Source: Sphingobacteriales bacterium 44-15
GTDB taxonomy: Bacteria; Bacteroidota; Bacteroidia; Chitinophagales; Chitinophagaceae
Length of the DNA: 64,000 nucleotides
Assembly (NCBI GenBank): GCA_001899685.1
Contig: MKWG01000045.1
Coordinates: 46,331 to 110,330 of the forward strand
Reading direction: 5' to 3'
The notes below the pieces were generated by a model that was given only the letters and a program-made list of their open reading frames with translations, was not told where the DNA came from and ran no database searches. A program made the translations under genes and the position numbers. Shown one piece after another: positions 36,635 through 45,043 of this stretch. Within the stretch, counting starts at the first letter, position 1. Each line of letters begins with the position of its first letter.

Positions 36635-38893
36635 TCACATCGCAATTTCCGTCTCTTCCGTATGCACTTTCTCCAGCTCATGAATGAAAGTTTTGCCCCA
36701 GTCGTCTATATCATAATGATTCACCACATCAAAAAGCCTTTCCATGCGGAGCTTCTTTTCGATATCGTCTATGGAAAAAGCCTGCTCAAGCCCATGCACA
36801 AGATCTTTGCTGTCATAGGGGTTGGTCCTGATAGCATAAGGCAGTTCCACCGATACCCCTGCAAATTCTGATACGATGAGGGTACCATGCCCTTCTTCTG
36901 TAAGTCCCTGCACTGCCACATATTCTTTTGCTACAAGATTCAGCCCGTCTCTCAATGGCGTTATCCATGCCACGTCTGCCACAGCATAATAGGTCACGAC
37001 TTCTTCAAAAGGAACAGACCGGAAGAAAAAACGTATGGGAACCCAGTCAAGATTTGCGTATTTCCCGTTGATCTTTCCTATAGCCTGCTCCAGCTCTGCC
37101 AGCACCTTATCATATATTTTCATGCCCGAAGCAGGTGGCGTACAAATATTGATCAACTCTACCTTCCCGTGATATTCAGGATGCTGCTCCAGAAAAGACT
37201 GGAAGGCATAGATCTTTTCAAGCGGGCCTTTTACATAATCAAGCCGCTCTACCGACAGCACGATCTTCTTCCCTTTCACCTGTGCTTTCATTTCCTTTAT
37301 CCGCTGTTGCGTAGAGGGTTGTTCGTATATATTCCGGATATTGGTCATATTAACTCCTACGGGATGAGCTCCCAGCCGCACTATCCTCCCCACCGCTTCT
37401 ATTTCACGGGTCATTTTGTCTACGCCCAACGCACAGCTATACGTCAGGAAACGCTCTGCGCAGGATTGCCTGGAACGGATCTTAACAGGCGTATGGCTCT
37501 TCAGCACATCCACGAAATTTTCTACATAACGGGGGATATGAAAACCGATATAATCGCACTGCAGCATGCTGCCGATGATATCCCTTCTCCAGGGAATAAT
37601 ATTGAATATATCCGCCGGCGGAAAAGCGGTATGATGAAAGAACCCGATCTTCACATCAGGACGCAGTTGCCTGAGCATGCCGGGTACCATCCATAAATTA
37701 TATTCATGTACCCACACCGTTGCGCCCCTGTCGGCTTCCGCTGCAGCTTTCTCAGCAAATAAGCGGTTCACTTTTACATATTGTTCCCAATGCTCATGGT
37801 TGAATTTTACCTTATCGGCAAAAGAAAAGATCACCGGCCAAAAAGCTTCTTTTGAAAATAATTTATAAAATATATCAATTTCTTTCTTCGTCAGGGCAAC
37901 CGGGGATGCAATAAGGTTGGGATATTTCTCTTCATCAATATACCTGTCTGCAGGCCGGCTCCCGTATTTATCTCTTACTTCTTCCCAGGCAATCCAGGAG
38001 CCGGTGCGGCCATTGCTGAAAAAGCCAAGCAGGGAGGGGATAATGCCGTTGGGACTTTTAGGGGATACTTTTTGCTGCTTGCCGTCTACCTCCTTTATTT
38101 CATAAGGAAACCGGTGGTAGAGCAGCAGCAATTGTGTATCGCCCGACCTGTCCTGCGGTAATACATAGGATGTTGTTTTAGCATAATCCCTGAATGCAGG
38201 AAAATGCCTCATTGATTCTAATATGCCCCCGGCGCCTTTTGCCTTTGCATGCAATACATGGTCCATTCCCCGTGTATATTCCAGTAACCCCTGCTCGGCA
38301 TCACCTACCACAACTCCTTTAAACCCGGTCTCGTACAAGGATCTGTCGTTGAGCGTATCGCCTGCTACCAGTATCTCATCAACAGGAAATTCCATTTGCG
38401 CCGCGAGTTTTTTAAGTGTAGAGCCTTTATTCACTCCTTTGGGAAGAATATCAAGAAATTTACCTGCCGACAGTAATACATCCAGCTCCATCTCATCTGC
38501 TATTTTTTTTACTGCATCAATATCAGTAGTCTCATCAAAAAAATAAGAACAGCGCCTTTCCTGCGATACCTGCTGTAATTTTAAGCCTTTCACTTTTTTA
38601 AGCTTCTTCTTTATAAGCAGCATTCCGGGCCAGCGGCTTTCAATGTCTGTCTGTAATGGCTGTATTGGCTCAAGTGTTTGCCCGTCCAGTACGGTAGCGC
38701 CCACATCGCAAATAATATAATTGGGATTAGGAACAACGGGGTTGGATAATAATGGCATTACACTTTCTATTCCCCTGCCCGTCACAAATAAAAGTCTGAT
38801 ATTTTTTTCTTCTCCGATCAGGCGGTAAAGTTTTAACCGGTCTGATTGCCTGCCTCCCAGAAATGTCCCGTCCAGGTCTGTAGCTAATAACAT
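36635..38893 (-). CDS. ggpPS: glucosylglycerol-phosphate synthase/phosphatase-like fusion (HAD-GT20)
   Basis: A 752-residue two-domain enzyme. Residues 1-225 are a HAD phosphatase of the sucrose-phosphatase type: DLDGTFLG at 6-13, FVTGRG at 36-41, Lys156 region and VAGDTLNDRS at 176-185. From about 253 a GT20 glycosyltransferase begins with LLLLYHRFPYE and KSPNGIIPSLLGFF, the form I associate with glucosylglycerol-phosphate synthase rather than trehalose-phosphate synthase (OtsA). FFHHTAFPPADIFNIIPWR, SVERLDYVKG and LRDGLNLVAKEY keep the donor and acceptor residues. Phosphatase-first order is that of the bifunctional GgpPS of proteobacteria; trehalose fusions are the other way round. The product would be the osmolyte glucosylglycerol. 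A trehalose function cannot be excluded without tests. Confidence 0.78.
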   Translation of the reverse strand: MLLATDLDGTFLGGRQSDRLKLYRLIGEEKNIRLLFVTGRGIESVMPLLSNPVVPNPNYIICDVGATVLDGQTLEPIQPLQTDIESRWPGMLLIKKKLKKVKGLKLQQVSQERRCSYFFDETTDIDAVKKIADEMELDVLLSAGKFLDILPKGVNKGSTLKKLAAQMEFPVDEILVAGDTLNDRSLYETGFKGVVVGDAEQGLLEYTRGMDHVLHAKAKGAGGILESMRHFPAFRDYAKTTSYVLPQDRSGDTQLLLLYHRFPYEIKEVDGKQQKVSPKSPNGIIPSLLGFFSNGRTGSWIAWEEVRDKYGSRPADRYIDEEKYPNLIASPVALTKKEIDIFYKLFSKEAFWPVIFSFADKVKFNHEHWEQYVKVNRLFAEKAAAEADRGATVWVHEYNLWMVPGMLRQLRPDVKIGFFHHTAFPPADIFNIIPWRRDIIGSMLQCDYIGFHIPRYVENFVDVLKSHTPVKIRSRQSCAERFLTYSCALGVDKMTREIEAVGRIVRLGAHPVGVNMTNIRNIYEQPSTQQRIKEMKAQVKGKKIVLSVERLDYVKGPLEKIYAFQSFLEQHPEYHGKVELINICTPPASGMKIYDKVLAELEQAIGKINGKYANLDWVPIRFFFRSVPFEEVVTYYAVADVAWITPLRDGLNLVAKEYVAVQGLTEEGHGTLIVSEFAGVSVELPYAIRTNPYDSKDLVHGLEQAFSIDDIEKKLRMERLFDVVNHYDIDDWGKTFIHELEKVHTEETEIAM

Positions 38894-39088
38894 AGAATAA
38901 ATTTAATGCTCTTAAAAAAGAGCGCGTAAAAAAATATTTTTCCCGTTTTGCAACAGGGAAAAGCTTTTAAGTATGGTTTTAATTATTTCCGCCCGATGGT
39001 GGACGAAGAAATATTACTATTATCAAGTCAAGAGCAGCACACAAGAAAGATGTGTACAAAATTGAGTTTAACAATGTGTTGTGCGATG

Positions 39089-39120
39089 CAAAAATAACAC
39101 ATTATGCTGAGAGGGGCAAA
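39089..39120 (-). promoter_or_regulatory. consensus promoter of the HAD-GT20 gene
   Basis: On the minus strand TTTG (39120-39117), exactly 20 bases, then TATTTTTG (39096-39089): a complete match to the Bacteroidota consensus TTTG-N19/20-TAnnTTTG. Transcription from about 39082 would leave a leader of about 190 nt before the start codon at 38893. Confidence 0.6.
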
Positions 39121-39160
39121 CCGTAAATCTCGGAAACTGACAGATAGTACTATGTTAATC

Positions 39161-39237
39161 GTGAAACGTCAGAGGTCAAATGTGAAAATCTCACGTCTCT
39201 CCCCTGCCTCGCCGGCAGGCAGGTTTCACATCTCACA
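39161..39237. repeat. GTGAGACGTGAAA palindromic repeat, copy 3
   Basis: GTGAAACGTCAGAGGTCAAATGTGAAA at the left is opposed by TCTCACGTCTCTC and TTTCACATCTCAC at the right. A GC-rich stem CCTGCCT/AGGCAGG is inserted between the arms. It lies between two divergent genes, upstream of obg. Confidence 0.6.
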
Positions 39238-39329
39238 ATTGTTTGCGGCACAATAGTCTTAATTTAACAATAGTGTAAGTCTGCCGGTTTGCCGCCTGCC
39301 TGCCTCCCTGTTTTACAGCCTGTTCCTCT

Positions 39330-39337
39330 TATCTTTG
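39330..39337 (+). promoter_or_regulatory. -7 element before obg
   Basis: TATCTTTG matches TAnnTTTG exactly, 13 bases before the obg ATG. The -33 box is weak (CCTG at 19 bases). The mRNA leader would be very short. Confidence 0.4.
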
Positions 39338-39350
39338 CGCAAAGCCGGGT

Positions 39351-40346
39351 ATGGAAAAATCAAATTTTGTTGATCAGATCAGGATATTTTGCAGGAGCGG
39401 GCATGGCGGTGCCGGCAGCAGGCATTTTATGCGCACCAAATATAATCCCCAGGCTGGTCCCGATGGTGGTGATGGCGGACGCGGAGGGCATATTATATTG
39501 AAAGGCAATAAAAACTTATGGACCTTACTTCATCTCCGTTACTATAAGAATGTGTTAGCCGAAAATGGTGAAGGCGGGTCGGGGAATAACTGTACCGGTA
39601 AAAACGGCAGGGATATCATTATTGAAGTGCCGCTGGGCACTATTGCAATGGATGAAGCTACAGGTATAAAAGAAGCTGAAATACTGGAAGACGGGCAGGA
39701 GATCGTGTGGATAAAGGGGGGGCGCGGCGGACTTGGTAATGCCAGCTTTGCCACGGCTACCAACCAGGCGCCCGAATATGCCCAGCCCGGCGAGCCCGGG
39801 GAAGAAGCCTGGAAAATACTTGAGCTGAAAGTGCTGGCAGATGTAGGGCTGGTAGGCTTTCCCAATGCCGGTAAATCCACACTGTTGTCTGTGCTGACCG
39901 CTGCAAAACCCAGGATCGCTGATTATGCATTTACTACCATTACTCCTAATCTGGGCATGGTGGAATATCGCGATGGGAAAAGCTTTTGCATCGCAGACCT
40001 GCCGGGGATCATTGAAGGTGCAGCCGAAGGCCGGGGGCTTGGGCATCGTTTCCTGCGGCATATAGAACGCAACCCGGCATTATTATTCTTAATACCTGCA
40101 GACAGTCCTAACCACCGGAAAGAGTTTGAGATACTTGTAAATGAACTGGAACAATACAATCCCGAGCTGCTGCACAAAGATTTTATTATCGCTATCAGTA
40201 AAAGCGATATGCTGGATGAGGAGCTGAAAGCAGCTATTGAAAAAGAATTACCTCCCGGAGTGCCCCACCTGTTTATTTCTTCCCTGGCTCAAAAAGGTCT
40301 TGCAGCGCTGAAGGATACATTATGGGAGACCTTAAATAAAAAATAA
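39351..40346 (+). CDS. obg: Obg-family GTPase
   Basis: A 331-residue conserved GTPase linked to 50S ribosome assembly and stress control. The glycine-rich Obg fold fills residues 1-158 with [17 protein letters not shown] and [12 protein letters not shown]. The GTPase domain follows, with the P-loop GFPNAGKS at 169-176, the switch I TTITPN, DLPG in G3 and SKSDM in G4. The C-terminal OCT domain of longer Obg proteins is absent, as usual in Bacteroidota. The sequence FLIPADSPN in the G-domain is a lineage trait. A perfect terminator palindrome follows at 40418. Confidence 0.96.
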   Translation: MEKSNFVDQIRIFCRSGHGGAGSRHFMRTKYNPQAGPDGGDGGRGGHIILKGNKNLWTLLHLRYYKNVLAENGEGGSGNNCTGKNGRDIIIEVPLGTIAMDEATGIKEAEILEDGQEIVWIKGGRGGLGNASFATATNQAPEYAQPGEPGEEAWKILELKVLADVGLVGFPNAGKSTLLSVLTAAKPRIADYAFTTITPNLGMVEYRDGKSFCIADLPGIIEGAAEGRGLGHRFLRHIERNPALLFLIPADSPNHRKEFEILVNELEQYNPELLHKDFIIAISKSDMLDEELKAAIEKELPPGVPHLFISSLAQKGLAALKDTLWETLNKK

Positions 40347-40417
40347 GCATAAAACAGGTGATTGAAGTATAAAAGATGTAATATTACGGCACCTACGATT
40401 GCTTGCCATTTTTGCCT

Positions 40418-40451
40418 AAAAAAGCGAAGTTCATATGAACTTCGCTTTTTT
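40418..40451. terminator. bidirectional terminator after obg
   Basis: A perfect 34-base palindrome, AAAAAAGCGAAGTTCAT followed by its reverse complement, ending in six T. It ends obg transcription 72 bases after the stop and can act in both directions. Confidence 0.8.
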
Positions 40452-40483
40452 ATTGAATAGCCATCTTCATTTTCTTAACTTTA
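40452..40483 (+). promoter_or_regulatory. candidate promoter of the reductase gene
   Basis: ATTG at 40452-40455, a 20-base spacer, then TAACTTTA at 40476-40483: one mismatch in each box of the consensus. It starts directly after the obg terminator. Confidence 0.35.
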
Positions 40484-40527
40484 TAGGTGTTGGTTTTCCC
40501 TGTTTGTCATAATCGAAAACTTCAGCT

Positions 40528-41247
40528 ATGTCTTCACTTCCCTGGCGCAAAGGAATTGTTACCCGTATTAAGGAAGAAGCGCCCCAAACGCGACGGTACT
40601 GGATTGAAGCAACCGATACCAATAATTTTGATTTTAAGCCCGGACAATTTGTAACCCTTGACCTGCCTGTCAGCGATAAGCCGGCCAAAAGATGGCGCAG
40701 CTATTCTATAGCTTCCTGGCCGGACGGCTCCAACGTATTTGAGCTGGTGATAGTATTGCTGGAAGGCGGCGCCGGCACTACCTATATTTTTAATGAAGTA
40801 AATGTGGGGCATGAATTTACCTTCAGGGGGGCGCTGGGTGTATTTACTTTGCCCGATCCTGTTGATAAAGATCTCTTTTTTATCTGCACCGGCACCGGTA
40901 TTGCCCCCTTCCGGAGTATGGTGCAATATATTAACCTGCATAATATCCCTCACAAAAACATCTACCTGATATTTGGCTGCAGGCAAAAATGCAACCTGCT
41001 CTATTATGATGAAATGCGGGAGCTCTCCATTAAGGTCCCCCAGTTCCACTATATACCTACACTCTCAAGGGAAGAATGGGAAGGGAAAACAGGTTATGTG
41101 CATTCCATTTATGAGGAAATTGTGGAGAACAAACCGGATGCCCTGTTTTTTCTTTGCGGCTGGAAAAATATGATTGATGAGGCCAAGCAAAGAATTACCG
41201 CTATCGGCTACGACAGGAAAGCTATTCACCAGGAGTTGTATGGGTAG
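40528..41247 (+). CDS. ferredoxin-NADP+ reductase-like flavoprotein
   Basis: A 239-residue FAD/NAD(P)-binding oxidoreductase. The FAD domain shows KPGQFVTLDLP (37-47) and the flavin-binding RSYS (57-60). The NAD domain has CTGTGIAPFRSM (120-131) for pyrophosphate binding and LIFGCRQKCNLLYYDEM for the nicotinamide side, and the protein ends with HQELYG. It should transfer electrons between NAD(P)H and a small iron-sulfur protein or flavodoxin in the cytoplasm. Bounded by a terminator upstream and a repeat downstream, it appears to be a single-gene unit. The redox partner is unknown. Confidence 0.88.
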   Translation: MSSLPWRKGIVTRIKEEAPQTRRYWIEATDTNNFDFKPGQFVTLDLPVSDKPAKRWRSYSIASWPDGSNVFELVIVLLEGGAGTTYIFNEVNVGHEFTFRGALGVFTLPDPVDKDLFFICTGTGIAPFRSMVQYINLHNIPHKNIYLIFGCRQKCNLLYYDEMRELSIKVPQFHYIPTLSREEWEGKTGYVHSIYEEIVENKPDALFFLCGWKNMIDEAKQRITAIGYDRKAIHQELYG

Positions 41248-41279
41248 ACGGGGGCGGCTGTGAGCTATGGGCTATCAGT

Positions 41280-41345
41280 GTGAAACGTGAGACGTGAAAT
41301 GTGAAAGGCGGCGCCTGACGTCTCTCGTCTCACATTTGACGTTTA
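41280..41345. repeat. GTGAGACGTGAAA palindromic repeat, copy 4
   Basis: GTGAAACGTGAGACGTGAAATGTGAAAGG at the left is opposed by CTGACGTCTCTCGTCTCACATTTGACG at the right, with GGCGGCGCC at the turn. It follows the reductase gene and precedes the amidohydrolase gene. Confidence 0.7.
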
Positions 41346-41454
41346 TCTTTTTCACCATTAACTATTCATCTCTCACTCCTGCCCTATTCCCTGAACAAAT
41401 CCTTACCTTAGAGCAAGGTGCAAATGGTAATTGTTATTTTTCCAAACTCATATC

Positions 41455-42540
41455 ATGAAAAAACTCCTGTGTATCATTGGTGCTGCATGCACTGTGTCGG
41501 CATATGCCCAGCATCCGTCTATGGATTTTGAAAAATATGATCCTGTGTCCACGCTGGTCGTTCCGGAACATATAGTGACCAAAGCAAAATATCCCTTTAT
41601 AGATGTGCACAACCACCAGTGGAATCTTTCGGAACAAAGCATACCGGGGGTGGTGAAAGACATGGATAAGATGAACATGGCGGTAATGGTCAATCTCAGC
41701 GGCGGCAATGGCAGCAGATTGCAACGCATGACGGAAGCTGTAAAAGCCGTGGCGCCTAAAAGATTCATCGTATTTGCCAATATTGATTTTGACGGGATAG
41801 GTAAACCGGGATGGACAGAAAAAGCCGTACAGCAATTGAAAGATGATGTGCAACACGGCGCAAATGGTTTAAAAATATTTAAGAATCTCGGATTTTCTGT
41901 AAAAGATAATAGTGGTAAAAGAGTGCCTGTAGATGATCCGCGCCTTGATGCGATATGGGAAGCATGCGGCAGTCTGAAGATCCCTGTGCTTATCCATACC
42001 GCAGACCCTAAGCCTTTTTGGGACCCGGCAGATGAGCATAACGAACGCTGGCTGGAAATAGTTACCCACCCCGGCAGGAAACGCGGACCGGATGATCCGG
42101 AACCCTGGGAACAGCTTATAGAAGAGCAGCACAGGATGTTTAAGAAACACCCCCATACTACTTTCATTGCTGCACATTTCGGATGGTACCCCAATGATCT
42201 TGGCAAATTGGGCGCATTGCTTGATGCCATGCCTAATGTGATGGTAGAGTTTGGCGCGGTGATTGCGGAACTTGGAAGACAACCACGGGCCGCAAGGCAG
42301 TTTTTTGAAAAATACCAGGACAGGATAATGTTTGGCAAAGACAGTTGGGTACCGGAAGAATATGTTACCTACTTCAGAACATTGGAAACCGAAGATGAAT
42401 ATTTCCCCTATCACAAAAAATATCATGCCTTCTGGCGTATGTACGGGATGGGGCTGCCGGACGGCATTCTTAAGAAGGTATATTATAAGAATGCACTGCG
42501 CATTATTCCCAATATTGACAAAACTGCTTTCCCCGATTAA
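41455..42540 (+). CDS. exported amidohydrolase-2 family protein
   Basis: A 361-residue TIM-barrel metal-dependent hydrolase with a clear signal peptide (MKKLLCIIGAACTVSAYAQ). The upstream TTG at 41431 in the same frame is rejected because it would place extra residues before the signal peptide. The metal motif is FIDVHNHQW with His52 and His54; IPVLIHTADP, FIAAHFGWYPNDL and IMFGKDSW supply later ligands. These fit the amidohydrolase_2 (gamma-resorcylate decarboxylase-like) branch, here in an exported form often seen in Bacteroidota. Substrate unknown. The DUF5606 gene follows after 41 bp. Confidence 0.87.
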   Translation: MKKLLCIIGAACTVSAYAQHPSMDFEKYDPVSTLVVPEHIVTKAKYPFIDVHNHQWNLSEQSIPGVVKDMDKMNMAVMVNLSGGNGSRLQRMTEAVKAVAPKRFIVFANIDFDGIGKPGWTEKAVQQLKDDVQHGANGLKIFKNLGFSVKDNSGKRVPVDDPRLDAIWEACGSLKIPVLIHTADPKPFWDPADEHNERWLEIVTHPGRKRGPDDPEPWEQLIEEQHRMFKKHPHTTFIAAHFGWYPNDLGKLGALLDAMPNVMVEFGAVIAELGRQPRAARQFFEKYQDRIMFGKDSWVPEEYVTYFRTLETEDEYFPYHKKYHAFWRMYGMGLPDGILKKVYYKNALRIIPNIDKTAFPD

Positions 42541-42581
42541 CATTCGGAAATTCCTTTTATCTTGCACCTCCTTAAAATGTT

Positions 42582-43211
42582 ATGACTGATATGGAATACA
42601 GTAAAATTATTTCTGTAACCGGCTTCGGCGGTCTGTTTGAATTGCTAAGCTCTAAAAGCGACGGGGCTATTGTGCGTTCGCTGGATGATAAGACTACGCG
42701 CTTTGTTTCTTCGCGCCAGCACAATTTCTCTCATCTGGAGAGCATAGAAATTTTCACCGTCAGAGACAATGTAAACCTGGCGGAGGTCTTTCTTGAAATG
42801 CAAAAAAACAGCACCCCGTTACCGGATACCAAAGACAATGCGGCAGTTAAGAAATATTTTGAAGCAGTGTATCCAGATATAGATTTTGAAAGAGTATACA
42901 CGAGCGATATGAAAAAGATGGTAAAATGGCTCGAAATACTCTCTGCCAATAATATTGAGATAAAAGCGCCGGAAGCCGGAGAAGAAGCGGAAAGCACGCC
43001 GGCTGCAGCGGAAGTGCAGGAAGAAGCTGTAGAGGAAGAGAAACCCAAAAAAGCTGCAAAGAAAAAGGCTGAGCCTGCAGCAGAAAAAGCAGCTGCAACA
43101 GCTGAGGATGCCCCAAAGAAAAAAGCCGCCGCAAAAAAGACTGCTGCAGCAACTACCAAAGAAGAAGCGCCTAAAAAGAAGGCTGCAAAGAAAAAGACGG
43201 ATTCTAAATGA
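42582..43211 (+). CDS. DUF5606 protein with Lys/Ala-rich tail
   Basis: A 209-residue cytoplasmic protein conserved in Bacteroidota. The first 135 residues match the DUF5606 pattern (KIISVTGFGGLFELLS, IVRSLDDKTTRFV, IEIFT, PLPDTKDNAAVKKYFEAVYPDIDFERVY, MKKMVKWLEIL). The remaining 75 residues are low-complexity Lys, Ala and Glu with repeated KKAAKKK-type words, similar in composition to histone-H1-like tails, which suggests binding to nucleic acid. The role of the family is unknown. Its stop overlaps the start of the next gene by 4 bases (ATGA), so the two are translationally coupled. Confidence 0.85.
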   Translation: MTDMEYSKIISVTGFGGLFELLSSKSDGAIVRSLDDKTTRFVSSRQHNFSHLESIEIFTVRDNVNLAEVFLEMQKNSTPLPDTKDNAAVKKYFEAVYPDIDFERVYTSDMKKMVKWLEILSANNIEIKAPEAGEEAESTPAAAEVQEEAVEEEKPKKAAKKKAEPAAEKAAATAEDAPKKKAAAKKTAAATTKEEAPKKKAAKKKTDSK

Positions 43212-44926
43212 TACAGGCAAGCACCGATATAAAGAAGAAGGAAAGGCAGTTCTTACCCGAAGATTTTGAAGTTACTACCTGGGGTAAGCTTGAACCCTAT
43301 TTGAAAGACCTGGCTGAGCGTAGTATTACTTCAAAAGAAGTGCTGGAAAAATGGCTGGAGGATGTGAGCGAGTTTGAGGCTGTTATTTCGGAAGACGCCT
43401 GCTGGAGACAGGTAAGAATGACCTGCGATACCGAAAATTCAGGATTGCGGGAAGCTTTCAATTATTTTTATACCGATATTCAGCCGCATATTCAGCCATA
43501 CAGCGATCTCATCAACAAGAAGCTGGTCAATTGTGAATACACAAAAGAGCTGGACCGGGAAAAGTATTTTACTTACCTGAGAAGCGTCAAAAAAAGCATT
43601 GATCTTTTCAGAGAAGAAAATATCCCGCTGCTGTCGGAGCTGAACGTAATGCAACAGCAATACGGCGGTATAGTGGGTAAGATGACCGTTGAAGTGGAGG
43701 GGAAAGAATATACGCTGCAGCAGGCCTCAAAATTCCTTGAAAGCCACGATCGCGCTCTCCGCGAATCCGTATACCGTAAAATAAATGAAAGGCGCCTGCA
43801 GGACAAAGATCAGTTGGATGAGTTGTTCACCCGGCTGGTGCACCTACGCCACCAGGTGGCATTGAATGCAGGATTTACTAATTACCGCGATTATATCTTT
43901 GTAGAAAAGGGCAGGTTTGATTATACCAAAGAAGACTGCTTCAACTTTCACGAAGGAGTAAAAGAACATGTATTGCCCCTGCTCAATCTTATCAACAGGA
44001 AGAAAAGAGAAAAGCTGAAGCTGGATACGCTACGCCCGTGGGATACCGAGGCGGAGCCGGAAGGCATAGAGCCTTTGCGCCCGTTTTCTGGCGGTGAAGA
44101 GCTGCTTCAGAAAACGATCGCCTGCTTTGAAAGGCTGCGCCCGTTTTTTGCCGGCTGCCTTCGCAGGATGAATGAGCTGAAGCATCTTGATCTTGACAGC
44201 AGGAAGGGAAAAGCTCCCGGGGGCTACAATATGCCGCTCTCCGAAAGCGGCGCTCCGTTCATTTTTATGAATGCTGCCGGGCAGATGCACGATGTGACCA
44301 CCATGGTGCACGAGGGCGGGCATGCCGTTCACTCTTTCCTGGCGCACCCGCTGGAGCTAAGTGCTTTTAAGGAATATCCTATAGAAATGGCTGAAGTTGC
44401 CAGCATGTCTATGGAATTGTTCACCATGGATTACTGGGACAGCTTTTTTAATAATAAAGCCGACCTTGAACGGGCCAAAGCGCATCAACTGGAGAGGGTT
44501 ATCAGTGTAATGCCCTGGATAGCCACTATAGATAAATTCCAGCACTGGATATACGAAAATCCATTCCATACTGTTGAAGAAAGAACAGCAAACTGGATGA
44601 AGATCCTGGACGAGTTTTCTTCTACTGAAATAGATTTCAATGGGTTAGAAAACTATCGCCGGTCTGCATGGCAGCGGCAGCTCCATCTTTTTGAAGTGCC
44701 ATTCTACTATATTGAGTATGGCATTGCCCAGTTAGGCGCTATCGGCATGTGGAAACAATTCAAAGAAAATAAAGAAATTGCTTTGGATAATTACATGAAA
44801 GCATTAAGTTTGGGGGGCACAAAAACCTTACCTGAATTATATAGCGCGGCAGGCCTACAGTTTAATTTTTCACCTGCATATATCAAAGTATTAATGGAGT
44901 TTGTTCATGCTGAAATGAAAGCATAG
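43208..44926 (+). CDS. M3 family oligoendopeptidase (PepF-like)
   Basis: A 572-residue zinc peptidase of the M3 family, acting on short peptides in the cytoplasm. The zinc motif HEGGH lies at His368-His372, and EMAEVASMSMEL about 25 residues later gives the third ligand. YNMPLSESGAPFIFMNA precedes the motif as in PepF. Length is normal and no signal peptide is present. It overlaps the DUF5606 gene by 4 bases, an arrangement worth noting because it couples a proteolytic enzyme to a protein of unknown role. A strong terminator lies 37 bases downstream. Confidence 0.93.
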   Translation: MIQASTDIKKKERQFLPEDFEVTTWGKLEPYLKDLAERSITSKEVLEKWLEDVSEFEAVISEDACWRQVRMTCDTENSGLREAFNYFYTDIQPHIQPYSDLINKKLVNCEYTKELDREKYFTYLRSVKKSIDLFREENIPLLSELNVMQQQYGGIVGKMTVEVEGKEYTLQQASKFLESHDRALRESVYRKINERRLQDKDQLDELFTRLVHLRHQVALNAGFTNYRDYIFVEKGRFDYTKEDCFNFHEGVKEHVLPLLNLINRKKREKLKLDTLRPWDTEAEPEGIEPLRPFSGGEELLQKTIACFERLRPFFAGCLRRMNELKHLDLDSRKGKAPGGYNMPLSESGAPFIFMNAAGQMHDVTTMVHEGGHAVHSFLAHPLELSAFKEYPIEMAEVASMSMELFTMDYWDSFFNNKADLERAKAHQLERVISVMPWIATIDKFQHWIYENPFHTVEERTANWMKILDEFSSTEIDFNGLENYRRSAWQRQLHLFEVPFYYIEYGIAQLGAIGMWKQFKENKEIALDNYMKALSLGGTKTLPELYSAAGLQFNFSPAYIKVLMEFVHAEMKA

Positions 44927-44963
44927 AACAAATTTTAAAATAGCTACTAATCAGAGCCTTAAC

Positions 44964-44997
44964 CAAAAGTCCCGATGTTTCCACATCGGGGCTTTTG
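44964..44997. terminator. bidirectional terminator between convergent genes
   Basis: CAAAAG-T-CCCGATGT and ACATCGGG-G-CTTTTG form a long stem with a TTCC loop. It separates the M3 peptidase (+) from the minus-strand gene ending at 45044 and serves both. Confidence 0.8.
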
Positions 44998-45043
44998 CAT
45001 TTATCAAAACCAAAACCTACCTGAATCTCTAATCCTTCCGCCT

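Larger units (their letters stand above)
38894..39350. other. 457-bp divergent intergenic region
   Basis: No gene is seen. On the minus strand it holds the leader of the HAD-GT20 gene with two hairpins: GCTCTT-AAAA-AAGAGC at 38908-38923, and TTTTTCCC (38937-38944) with GGGAAAA (38956-38962), the latter followed on the minus strand by a T-run. A full-consensus minus promoter is at 39089-39120. A palindromic repeat is at 39161-39237, and a GC-rich CCTGCCT/AGGCAGG stem at 39203-39223 with a partial copy near 39296-39308. The plus -7 element of obg is at 39330. Confidence 0.6.

Noticed and set aside
41431-41454. Upstream TTG start for the amidohydrolase
   Set aside because: The ATG at 41455 begins a perfect signal peptide; the extension would spoil it.
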